Assembly: GCA_002479035.1 (NCBI GenBank)
Contig: DLLA01000002.1
Span: 1,095-6,634 of the forward strand
Direction of reading: 5' to 3'
From: Bacteroidales bacterium UBA7574
GTDB taxonomy: Bacteria; Bacteroidota; Bacteroidia; Bacteroidales; Paludibacteraceae
DNA: 5,540 nucleotides
Shown in pieces: positions 1 to 5,480 of this stretch. The notes beneath the pieces are model-generated. The model did not search any database and was not told the DNA's origin. It saw only the letters and a program-made list of their open reading frames with translations. Position numbers and translations under genes: made by a program. Each line of letters starts with the position of its first letter. Within the stretch, counting starts at the first letter, position 1.

Positions 1-24
1 TTAGTATGTGATTAGTATGTGATT
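1..24. repeat. 11-bp tandem repeat, cut by window edge
   Basis: The unit TTAGTATGTGA occurs twice without a mismatch (1-11 and 12-22), and the next two bases continue it. The array probably extends to the left of the window. All three forward frames contain stops here, so it is non-coding and lies downstream of whatever gene precedes mraY (murE would be expected from the usual dcw order). It has the same period as the array at 5481-5540 but a different sequence. The rest of the leader (25-74) shows no gene. Confidence 0.8.
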
Positions 25-74
25 CAGCAAGGGATAAGCAACCCATCCCGACAGCAAAAAATCACCTTACGGAT

Positions 75-102
75 ATTAACCATTAATTATTAACTATTAC
101 TT
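75..102 (+). repeat. A/T-rich heptamer array before mraY
   Basis: There are four 7-bp units of the form ATTAAYY: ATTAACC (75-81), ATTAATT (82-88), ATTAACT (89-95) and a diverged ATTACTT (96-102), ending 7 nt before the mraY ATG. The first 25 bp match 4287-4311, upstream of murG, with a single difference (C at 81, T at 4293). The array fills the position where a ribosome-binding site would be, with no G-rich Shine-Dalgarno. A role as an unstructured translation leader is an inference. Confidence 0.85.
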
Positions 103-109
103 AAACAAC

Positions 110-1381
110 ATGTTATACGAGTTATTCAGCCATCTGAGCAGCGTGCCGGGAGCACGACTGATGACCTACATATCGTTCCGCGCCATCGTAGCGGGCGTAT
201 TGGCATTGTGTATCAGTATCTGGATGGGCAACTGGTTTATCAATCTGCTGCGCCGCAAGCACATCTCCGAGACGCAGCGCGACGAGAAGACCGACCCTTT
301 CAATGTCAATAAGAAAGGCGTGCCCACCATGGGCGGAGTGGTTATCATTGCGGCGATGCTCATTCCCTGTCTGCTTATGGGCAGGCTGACCAATGTCTAT
401 ATGCTGCTTATGCTACTAACTACCATACTGTTAGGCGCACTTGGCTTTGCCGATGACTACATCAAGACATTCCGTCACAACAAGGACGGCTTGAACGGCT
501 GGATAAAGATAGCAGGACAAGTCACCCTCGGACTTATCATCGGGCTCACCCTCCGCTACTGTCCCGACGCGGTGATGAACGAGGTCGTAACCTCACGCAT
601 CGAGAACAACATCGAGGTGGTGGAGAAGTCGCCCGACGTCAAGTCCACCCGCACCACCATTCCCTTTGTGAAAGCGCACAACTGCAACTACGCCGACATG
701 TTCTCGTGGCTCGGCGAGACCAACAAATACAAAGCCGGTTGGGTCTTCTTTGTGCTACTGACGGTGCTCGTGGTGGCTGCCGTGAGCAACGGAGCCAACC
801 TCAACGACGGTATGGACGGCATGTGTGCGGGCAACTCGGCGATTATCGGAGCGGCACTTATCGTACTGGCGTATATCAGTGGCAATGTGGTGTTTGCGGA
901 CTATTTCGATGTGATGTACATCCCCGGCAGCGAGGAACTGGTAGTCTTCCTTGCCGCATTCGTCGGGGCGTTGATAGGCTTCCTTTGGTGGAATGGTTTC
1001 CCTGCGCAAATCTTTATGGGCGACACGGGCAGCCTCACCATAGGCGGTATCATCGGTGTGTGTGCCGTCATCATTCACAAGGAGTTGCTGCTTCCTATCC
1101 TGTGCGGTGTGTTCCTCATGGAGAGCGTGAGCGTCATACTGCAGACGCAGGTGTATAAGTTCGCCAAACGGCGCGGCAGGCATATCCGTGTATGGAAGCG
1201 CACGCCGCTGCACGACCACTTCCGCACATCCATGGAGCAGGTCCTGCGCAACGACCCCACCTGCTCCGTACTCTGCAAAGGCCACGGCAACCTTCAGCAC
1301 GAGACCAAGATAGTACTCCGTTTCTGTATCGTCACCCTCCTACTGGCTGCCCTCACGATACTGACACTGAAGATTAGATAG
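110..1381 (+). CDS. mraY: Phospho-N-acetylmuramoyl-pentapeptide transferase (lipid I synthase)
   Basis: This integral inner-membrane enzyme transfers phospho-MurNAc-pentapeptide from UDP to undecaprenyl phosphate, making lipid I. Visible motifs are TMGG (73-76), the Mg-binding pair in ADDYIK (D115, D116), NLNDGMDG (230-237), and FMGDTGSL with D305 matching the third catalytic Asp of the family. The cytoplasmic histidine loop reads PLHDHFR (H368-D369-H370) where E. coli has HHH followed by YE. About ten hydrophobic segments are spread over 423 residues, against 360 in E. coli. The extra length lies mainly in a polar stretch at about 152-208 (probably periplasmic) and in about 20 residues after the histidine loop (373-397). 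I recall both insertions and the HDH form from Bacteroides MraY, so they look lineage-typical. The first ATG is chosen because the N-terminus MLYELF fits that lineage and no upstream in-frame start is plausible. No Shine-Dalgarno is present; an A/T heptamer array lies just upstream. murD follows after 202 bp. Confidence 0.98.
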   Translation: MLYELFSHLSSVPGARLMTYISFRAIVAGVLALCISIWMGNWFINLLRRKHISETQRDEKTDPFNVNKKGVPTMGGVVIIAAMLIPCLLMGRLTNVYMLLMLLTTILLGALGFADDYIKTFRHNKDGLNGWIKIAGQVTLGLIIGLTLRYCPDAVMNEVVTSRIENNIEVVEKSPDVKSTRTTIPFVKAHNCNYADMFSWLGETNKYKAGWVFFVLLTVLVVAAVSNGANLNDGMDGMCAGNSAIIGAALIVLAYISGNVVFADYFDVMYIPGSEELVVFLAAFVGALIGFLWWNGFPAQIFMGDTGSLTIGGIIGVCAVIIHKELLLPILCGVFLMESVSVILQTQVYKFAKRRGRHIRVWKRTPLHDHFRTSMEQVLRNDPTCSVLCKGHGNLQHETKIVLRFCIVTLLLAALTILTLKIR

Positions 1382-1421
1382 ACCCCCTCCGACTCCCCCT
1401 TCAAGGGGGGAGGGAGCAGAG
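1381..1421 (+). repeat. Palindromic intergenic repeat, left copy
   Basis: This 41-bp element starts on the last base of the mraY stop codon with GACC and ends with GCAGAG. Its core is a hairpin: TCCCCCTT (1394-1401) pairs with AAGGGGGGA (1403-1411) with one bulged G. It aligns without gaps, 29 of 41 positions, to the reverse complement of 1535-1575. There is no T-tract after the stem, so I do not call it an intrinsic terminator. It resembles dispersed palindromes I recall from Bacteroidetes intergenic DNA; the family assignment is from memory. Confidence 0.75.
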
Positions 1422-1434
1422 TCTATAAAATAAT

Positions 1435-1488
1435 AGACCTATTAGTCCTATAAGACCTATTAGTCCCATTAGACTAATTAGACCCATC
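1435..1488 (+). repeat. 9-bp tandem array between mraY and murD
   Basis: Six consecutive 9-bp units fit the consensus AGACCTATT: the first and third units are exact, the others (such as AGTCCTATA, AGTCCCATT and AGACCCATC) differ by one to three bases. Units alternate AGAC and AGTC for the first four, giving an 18-bp higher-order period. The array sits in the middle of the segment between the two inverted palindromic copies. The remaining spacer, 1489-1534, is A/T-rich with nothing recognisable. Confidence 0.85.
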
Positions 1489-1534
1489 GGGTTAATACAG
1501 ACAACAAATGTATAACAACTAACAAAAATACCCT

Positions 1535-1575
1535 CTCTGCATTCCCCTCCTTTGAAGGAGGGGTTAGGGGAGGTC
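1535..1575 (-). repeat. Palindromic intergenic repeat, right inverted copy
   Basis: This is the second 41-bp copy, inverted relative to 1381-1421. It contains a perfect 9-bp inverted repeat, CCCCTCCTT (1544-1552) and AAGGAGGGG (1555-1563), separated by two bases. In practice that is a 7-bp G/C-rich stem with a TTTGAA loop. Reading its minus strand in one frame gives PPLTPPSKEG, a peptide I recall from many spurious ORFs that run across this kind of repeat in Bacteroidetes and other phyla. It ends 8 nt before the murD start. Confidence 0.75.
1567..1573 (+). promoter_or_regulatory. Shine-Dalgarno-like GGGGAGG before murD
   Basis: GGGGAGG ends 10 nt before the murD ATG. It is the only purine-rich Shine-Dalgarno-like match among the four genes and is supplied by the palindromic repeat. 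Bacteroidetes ribosomes generally make little use of such sequences, so it may be incidental. It could also base-pair with the C-rich left repeat copy (1383-1390) or with the upstream arm CCCCTCC (1544-1550). Confidence 0.4.
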
Positions 1576-1583
1576 TTCTATCT

Positions 1584-2954
1584 ATGAAACGAATAGTCAT
1601 TTTAGGCGCAGGCGAATCCGGCACAGGCGCAGCAATACTGGCGCAAGCCAAGGGGTTTGATGTCTTTGTGAGTGACATGGGCGAGATAAAACCCATGTAC
1701 CGTGCTTTGCTCGACCAACACGGCATCGCATGGGAAGACGGACATCACACAGCGGACAAGATACTGAATGCCGACGAGGTCATCAAGAGCCCCGGCATAC
1801 CGAACACTGCACCGCTTATCCTGCAACTGACGGCACAACACACACCCGTCATCTCCGAGATAGAGTTCGCCGCACGCTACACGCAGGCTAAGATGATTTG
1901 CATCACGGGCAGCAATGGCAAGACGACAACCACATCCTTGCTCTTCGATATGCTGCGCCGCGCAGGCTTGGACGTAGGTTTGGCGGGCAACATAGGCAAC
2001 TCGCTGGCGTTGCAGGTGGCGCAGCAGGACCACGCATACTATGTCATCGAGTTGTCGTCGTTCCAGTTGGACAATATGTATGACTTCAAGGCGGACATCG
2101 CTATCCTGCTGAATATCACGCCCGACCACTTGGACCGCTACAACTATGAGTTCCAAAACTACGTGGACGCCAAGTTCCGTATCACACGCAACCAGACCTC
2201 GCGCGATGCCTTTATCTACTGGAGCGAGGACCCTGTGATTGACCGTGAGATAGCCAGAATACGCCCGCAGGCAACGCTCTACCCGTTTGGCAGCAACAGT
2301 CAGAATATGGCATACACCGACGGCAGCCACCTTGTCTTGGCGGCTCCCGATGCAGTGGAACCGCTGCGAGTACCCCTTGAGGAACTCAGCCTCCAAGGCA
2401 GGCACAACCAACTCAACTCCATGGCAGCGGGCTTGGCTGCACAGATACTGCACATCAAAAACGAAGTCATACGCGAGAGCCTGCGGCAGTTCGCAGGTGT
2501 GGAACACCGTCTGCAATACGTGGCAACAGTGCGCGGCGTACGATACATCAACGATTCCAAAGCCACCAACGTCAATTCCTGTTGGTATGCACTTGAGAGC
2601 ATGACCACACCCACCGTGCTTATCCTCGGCGGCAAGGACAAAGGCAACGACTATTCCGAGATAGACGACTTGGTACAAGCCAAGTGCAAGACGCTCATCT
2701 TCATGGGCTTGCACAACGAGAAACTGCGCGAGCACTTCGGGGCGTTGGGCTATGTGCCCTCCACCGAGGCTACTCCCGATACCGAGCGCATATACGTGGA
2801 CACCGACAACCTGCACGATGCCGTACAAGCAGCCTACCGGTTGGCACACGAGGGCGATACGGTACTCTTGTCTCCCTGTTGCGCCTCTTTCGACCTGTTC
2901 AAGAGTTACGAAGACCGCGGCGAACAGTTTATGACCGCCGTCCGAGTCCTCTAA
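1584..2954 (+). CDS. murD: UDP-N-acetylmuramoyl-L-alanine--D-glutamate ligase
   Basis: This cytoplasmic ATP-dependent Mur ligase adds D-Glu to UDP-MurNAc-L-Ala. The N-terminal Rossmann-like UDP-binding domain begins with VILGAGESG (5-13). The central ATPase domain has the P-loop ITGSNGKTTTT (107-117, K113), GNIG (135-138), ELSSFQL (E156), NITPDHLDR (H182) and DAKFRI, whose K197 matches the carbamylated lysine of the family. RHNQLN (273-278) and EHRL (307-310) lead into the C-terminal domain, which has NDSKATN (323-329), LGGKDKG (348-354) and LSPCCASFDLFKSYEDRG (429-446), the last two being substrate and D-Glu contacts in the family. It has 456 residues against 438 in E. coli; a stretch at about 391-408 may be a small insertion in the C-terminal domain. 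The start gives MKRIVILGAGESG, the expected N-terminus, and lies 10 nt after a purine-rich GGGGAGG. The stop codon is the first unit of a heptamer array, and ftsW starts 45 nt later. Confidence 0.98.
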   Translation: MKRIVILGAGESGTGAAILAQAKGFDVFVSDMGEIKPMYRALLDQHGIAWEDGHHTADKILNADEVIKSPGIPNTAPLILQLTAQHTPVISEIEFAARYTQAKMICITGSNGKTTTTSLLFDMLRRAGLDVGLAGNIGNSLALQVAQQDHAYYVIELSSFQLDNMYDFKADIAILLNITPDHLDRYNYEFQNYVDAKFRITRNQTSRDAFIYWSEDPVIDREIARIRPQATLYPFGSNSQNMAYTDGSHLVLAAPDAVEPLRVPLEELSLQGRHNQLNSMAAGLAAQILHIKNEVIRESLRQFAGVEHRLQYVATVRGVRYINDSKATNVNSCWYALESMTTPTVLILGGKDKGNDYSEIDDLVQAKCKTLIFMGLHNEKLREHFGALGYVPSTEATPDTERIYVDTDNLHDAVQAAYRLAHEGDTVLLSPCCASFDLFKSYEDRGEQFMTAVRVL

Positions 2955-2993
2955 CCCCTAATCCCTAACCCCTACCCTCTAATTCCTAATCCC
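2952..2993 (+). repeat. C-rich heptamer array spanning murD stop to ftsW
   Basis: Six 7-bp units of the type TAAYCCC run without interruption from the murD stop codon, which is the TAA of the first unit, to 7 nt before the ftsW ATG. Units alternate TAACCCC and TAATCCC at first, then degrade (TACCCTC, TAATTCC) and end with TAATCCC. Because 7 is not a multiple of 3, TAA falls in all three forward frames at 2952, 2959 and 2966. Nothing else, including no Shine-Dalgarno, is visible in this 45-bp gap. Confidence 0.85.
2955..2977 (-). other. Potential G-quadruplex on the minus strand
   Basis: Within the C-rich array the plus strand has four runs of C: 2955-2958, 2963-2965, 2969-2972 and 2975-2977. 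The spacers between them are 4, 3 and 2 bases. The minus strand therefore has four G-runs of at least three with short loops, meeting the usual quadruplex pattern, and the plus strand could form an i-motif. The G-rich strand is the transcription template, so any structure would form in DNA, not in the ftsW mRNA. Function is unknown. Confidence 0.55.
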
Positions 2994-2999
2994 TCAGAC

Positions 3000-4256
3000 A
3001 TGGACAAGAAAGGACTCATAGGACTCTGCCGCGAACGCCTTCGGTACGTGGACAAGACGTACTGGATTCTGTTCGGCATACTGATGATAGTGTCTATTAT
3101 CGCATTGTTTTCCGCCAGCAGTAGTTTGGCTTTCAAGCAGGACAGCGCACTCGAACCCGTGGCGAAGCATATCCTGTTCATTGCCCTTGGTGCAGCGGCG
3201 GCGTTTGTGATACAACTGCTACCCAGCAAGTGGGTGCGCGTATGCGCGTATGCGGGCTTGGCGTTGTCGTTTGTATTGCTGTTGCTCACGTTCACCCCCT
3301 TGGGCGTAGAGCATAACGGTGCCAAACGATGGCTGCGGTTAGGCGGCTTCGAGTTCCAACCGTCCGAACTCGCAAAACTGACGCTCCTCATTGTGGTCAG
3401 CGACCTACTCAGTCATATCCGCACAGCGAATGACGAGAAGAAGTATTTCTTTATCACACTGGCGGTCACGGCAATGATTTGCCTGCCCATCTTCCCCACC
3501 AACCTGTCCACTACGCTCCTCTTGGGCGGTGTGGTGTTTCTGATGTTCTTCCTCGCGCGCGTACATATCAAATACTGGGGGACAACGCTCCTTGTGGCTG
3601 TCGGACTGCTGATTGCAGGGTACTTCATTGTCGAGAAAGCGTATATCGAACCCAACCGCGAGGCGGACGGAGTAATGAAGCGTGTTACCACATGGGTGGG
3701 ACGTGTGGACGACTTAATTGCGGAAATCAAGACCCCTGACGAAGAGTTCACCTTGAACGATGACAACTATCAGCGTTCCCTGTCCAAAGTGGCAGTGGCA
3801 CGAGGTGGCAAGTCACCCTTAGGCGTACTGCCGGGCAACAGCACCATGCGCGACCGCTTGCCACTGGCGTATGCCGACTATATCTTCGCCATCATTGTCG
3901 AAGAGACGGGCATGTTCGGTGCTGTCGGACTGATATTCCTGTACTTGGCTATTCTCTTCCGTGCCTGTCTCACCAGCAGCCGCTATGCCGACTATGCGGC
4001 TATGTTGATGGTCATGGGGCTTGCCCTTATGATTACCTGCCAGGCACTGGTGAGTATGATGGTGGTAGTCGGCATTGGTCCCGTAACAGGGCAACCGCTA
4101 CCGCTCATCTCCCGTGGCGGAACCAGTGTGCTGATAACGGGCATCTATTTCGGTGTCATTATGTGTGTCGCACGCGAGCAGAACGAACTCCATGCCCGCC
4201 AGCAAGCCACTGCCGAAGACAGTCGTCAGGAAGTCCCCGACATCCGCTTGGACTGA
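3000..4256 (+). CDS. ftsW: SEDS-family septal peptidoglycan glycosyltransferase FtsW
   Basis: FtsW is a polytopic membrane protein that polymerises lipid II into glycan strands at the division septum together with a class B PBP. The 418 residues hold about ten hydrophobic segments (for example 21-40, 57-74, 81-99, 147-164, 170-187, 195-211, 294-320, 331-357, 367-391). SEDS signatures are GVEHNGAKRWL (102-112) followed by QPSELAK (120-126), a long extracytoplasmic loop at about 212-290, and YADYIFAIIVEE in which D293 matches the catalytic Asp (E. coli FtsW D297). PLPLISRGGTS (366-376) is the C-terminal signature. The segment that reads PDxGT in many SEDS proteins is PTNLSTT here (166-172). RodA is the paralogue that could be confused with it, but the position between murD and murG in a dcw cluster favours FtsW. 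The cytoplasmic tail from about 392 is hydrophilic. The ATG at 3000 lacks a Shine-Dalgarno; the leader is a C-rich repeat. Confidence 0.95.
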   Translation: MDKKGLIGLCRERLRYVDKTYWILFGILMIVSIIALFSASSSLAFKQDSALEPVAKHILFIALGAAAAFVIQLLPSKWVRVCAYAGLALSFVLLLLTFTPLGVEHNGAKRWLRLGGFEFQPSELAKLTLLIVVSDLLSHIRTANDEKKYFFITLAVTAMICLPIFPTNLSTTLLLGGVVFLMFFLARVHIKYWGTTLLVAVGLLIAGYFIVEKAYIEPNREADGVMKRVTTWVGRVDDLIAEIKTPDEEFTLNDDNYQRSLSKVAVARGGKSPLGVLPGNSTMRDRLPLAYADYIFAIIVEETGMFGAVGLIFLYLAILFRACLTSSRYADYAAMLMVMGLALMITCQALVSMMVVVGIGPVTGQPLPLISRGGTSVLITGIYFGVIMCVAREQNELHARQQATAEDSRQEVPDIRLD

Positions 4257-4286
4257 TACGGAATTAGCATCGGCTATATATTGCAC

Positions 4287-4314
4287 ATTAACTATTAATT
4301 ATTAACTATTAACT
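4287..4314 (+). repeat. A/T-rich heptamer array before murG
   Basis: Four 7-bp units, ATTAACT, ATTAATT, ATTAACT and ATTAACT, end 6 nt before the murG ATG. The first 25 bp are the near-identical partner of 75-99 before mraY. TAA triplets occur at 4289, 4296, 4303 and 4310, covering all three forward frames, and TTA triplets do the same for the reverse strand. The remaining bases of the gap (4257-4286) show no recognisable element. Confidence 0.85.
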
Positions 4315-4320
4315 GAAAAC

Positions 4321-5445
4321 ATGCGTTATTTGATTAGTGGAGGCGGCACCGGAGGGCATATCTTCCCCGCCATTAGCATAGCCAACGCCTTGCGCGAACT
4401 GGACCCTGAATGTGAGATACTCTTTGTCGGAGCCTTGGGCAGAATGGAGATGGAGCGCGTACCCCAAGCGGGATATAAAATCATTGGTCTGCCGGTACGC
4501 GGCTTTGACCGCAAGCATCCTTGGCGCAATATCAGCGTACTCATCGACCTTATTCGCTCCATGCGTCAGGCACGCGACATCGTCCGCGACTTCCGCCCCG
4601 ACGCAGGGGTCGGCGTAGGCGGCTACGCCAGCGGAGCAGCCATGAAGGTTGCCGCACGTATGGGCGTGCCTATCCTCCTGCAGGAGCAGAACGGCTTTGC
4701 GGGGGTCACCAACAAACTCCTGCGCAACGACGCTGCCAAGATTTGCGTTGCCTACGAGGGCATGGAACGGTTCTTCCCAAAAGAGAAGATTATCCTCACG
4801 GGCAATCCTGTGCGACAGAACCTGACCTCCGGCACACGCCCTGAGGCACTCGAGTACTTCAATAGCGAGTTCGGTGTGCACTTCACGCCCGACCACAAGA
4901 CACTCCTCATCATCGGTGGCAGTCTCGGCGCACGCACCATCAACGATGCCCTGCTGGAGGGCATTCATCGCCTTGCGGAAGCCGGCATACAGGTTATCTG
5001 GCAGACGGGCAAAATCTACTACGACCATATCCGTGAGGCGGTCAATGCCCTGCCCGATGCGCAGACTATCCTCGCCAACACCATCATCACGCCTTTCCTC
5101 AGTCAGATGCCGCTTGCGTATGCCCTTGCCGATTTGGTCATCTCACGCGCAGGCGCGTCGTCCATATCCGAGTTGTGTCTCTTGGGCAAACCCGCTATTC
5201 TGGTGCCGTCACCCAACGTAGCCGAAGACCATCAGACGCACAATGCCATGGCACTCGTGCATAAAGACGCTGCCGTCCTCGTCCGCGATGCCGACGCACA
5301 GAAAGACTTGGTCACCACGGCACTGTCATTGATTTCGCACAATGCCCGTCTGCAGACTCTCCACACCCATATCCTCGCCCTTGCCCTCCCCGACTCAGCC
5401 CGCCTCATCGCTATGGAAGTCATCCGCCTCGCCAAACGAGGATAA
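4321..5445 (+). CDS. murG: UDP-GlcNAc:lipid I N-acetylglucosaminyltransferase
   Basis: MurG is a peripheral enzyme of the cytoplasmic membrane face. It is a GT-B fold, GT28 glycosyltransferase that adds GlcNAc from UDP-GlcNAc to lipid I, giving lipid II, the substrate of FtsW. The N-terminal domain opens with SGGGTGGH (6-13), the glycine-rich loop with the catalytic-region His13, then GVGVGGYASG (96-105) and QEQNGFAGVTN (121-131). TGNPVR (160-165) marks the domain junction. The C-terminal UDP-GlcNAc domain has GGSLGARTIN (199-208), QTGK (228-231), FLSQMPLAYALADLVISRAG (259-278), SSISEL with E284 matching the ribose-binding Glu of E. coli MurG, and EDHQTHNA (302-309). The 374 residues are close to the usual length (E. 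coli 355). The ATG start gives MRYLISGGGTGGH, the canonical N-terminus. There is no Shine-Dalgarno; an A/T heptamer array ends 6 nt upstream. The next dcw gene, probably murC, is not in the window. Confidence 0.98.
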   Translation: MRYLISGGGTGGHIFPAISIANALRELDPECEILFVGALGRMEMERVPQAGYKIIGLPVRGFDRKHPWRNISVLIDLIRSMRQARDIVRDFRPDAGVGVGGYASGAAMKVAARMGVPILLQEQNGFAGVTNKLLRNDAAKICVAYEGMERFFPKEKIILTGNPVRQNLTSGTRPEALEYFNSEFGVHFTPDHKTLLIIGGSLGARTINDALLEGIHRLAEAGIQVIWQTGKIYYDHIREAVNALPDAQTILANTIITPFLSQMPLAYALADLVISRAGASSISELCLLGKPAILVPSPNVAEDHQTHNAMALVHKDAAVLVRDADAQKDLVTTALSLISHNARLQTLHTHILALALPDSARLIAMEVIRLAKRG

Positions 5446-5480
5446 AACGCTGACCATTCATTGATTTTTCGCTGTTAACT

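Noticed and set aside
31..49. Inverted repeat GGGAT ... ATCCC as a terminator upstream of mraY
   Set aside because: The stem is only 5 bp with a 9-base loop and no T-tract follows it.
67..78. TACGGATATTA here and TACGGAATTAG at 4257 as relics of the ACGGTAGATAT array
   Set aside because: The matches are short single copies with gaps, so chance similarity in A/T-rich DNA is the simpler explanation.
706..1158. Overlapping + strand frame of 150 codons inside mraY
   Set aside because: It is Arg- and Gly-rich out-of-frame translation of mraY with no start signal or domain.
1393..1412. Intrinsic terminator after mraY
   Set aside because: The stem is strong but is followed by AGCAGAGTCT, not a T-run. 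The murD gene of the same pathway follows, so a stop here is not supported.
1478..1726. Minus-strand frame containing PPLTPPSKEG
   Set aside because: The peptide is the translation of the palindromic repeat; the rest of the frame overlaps the murD N-terminus.
1602..2849. A 415-codon open frame on the minus strand opposite murD
   Set aside because: It is fully antisense to a gene with every MurD motif, and its translation is rich in Val, Cys, His and Gln with no recognisable domain. Codon bias of murD leaves this frame open. The same holds for the minus-strand frames at 755-1300 and 4309-5028.
4271..4286. Bacteroidetes-type promoter (TTTG at -33, TAnnTTTG at -7) before murG
   Set aside because: TATATATTGC is only a partial match to the -7 element and no TTTG lies at the right distance upstream. 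No convincing match was seen before the other genes either.
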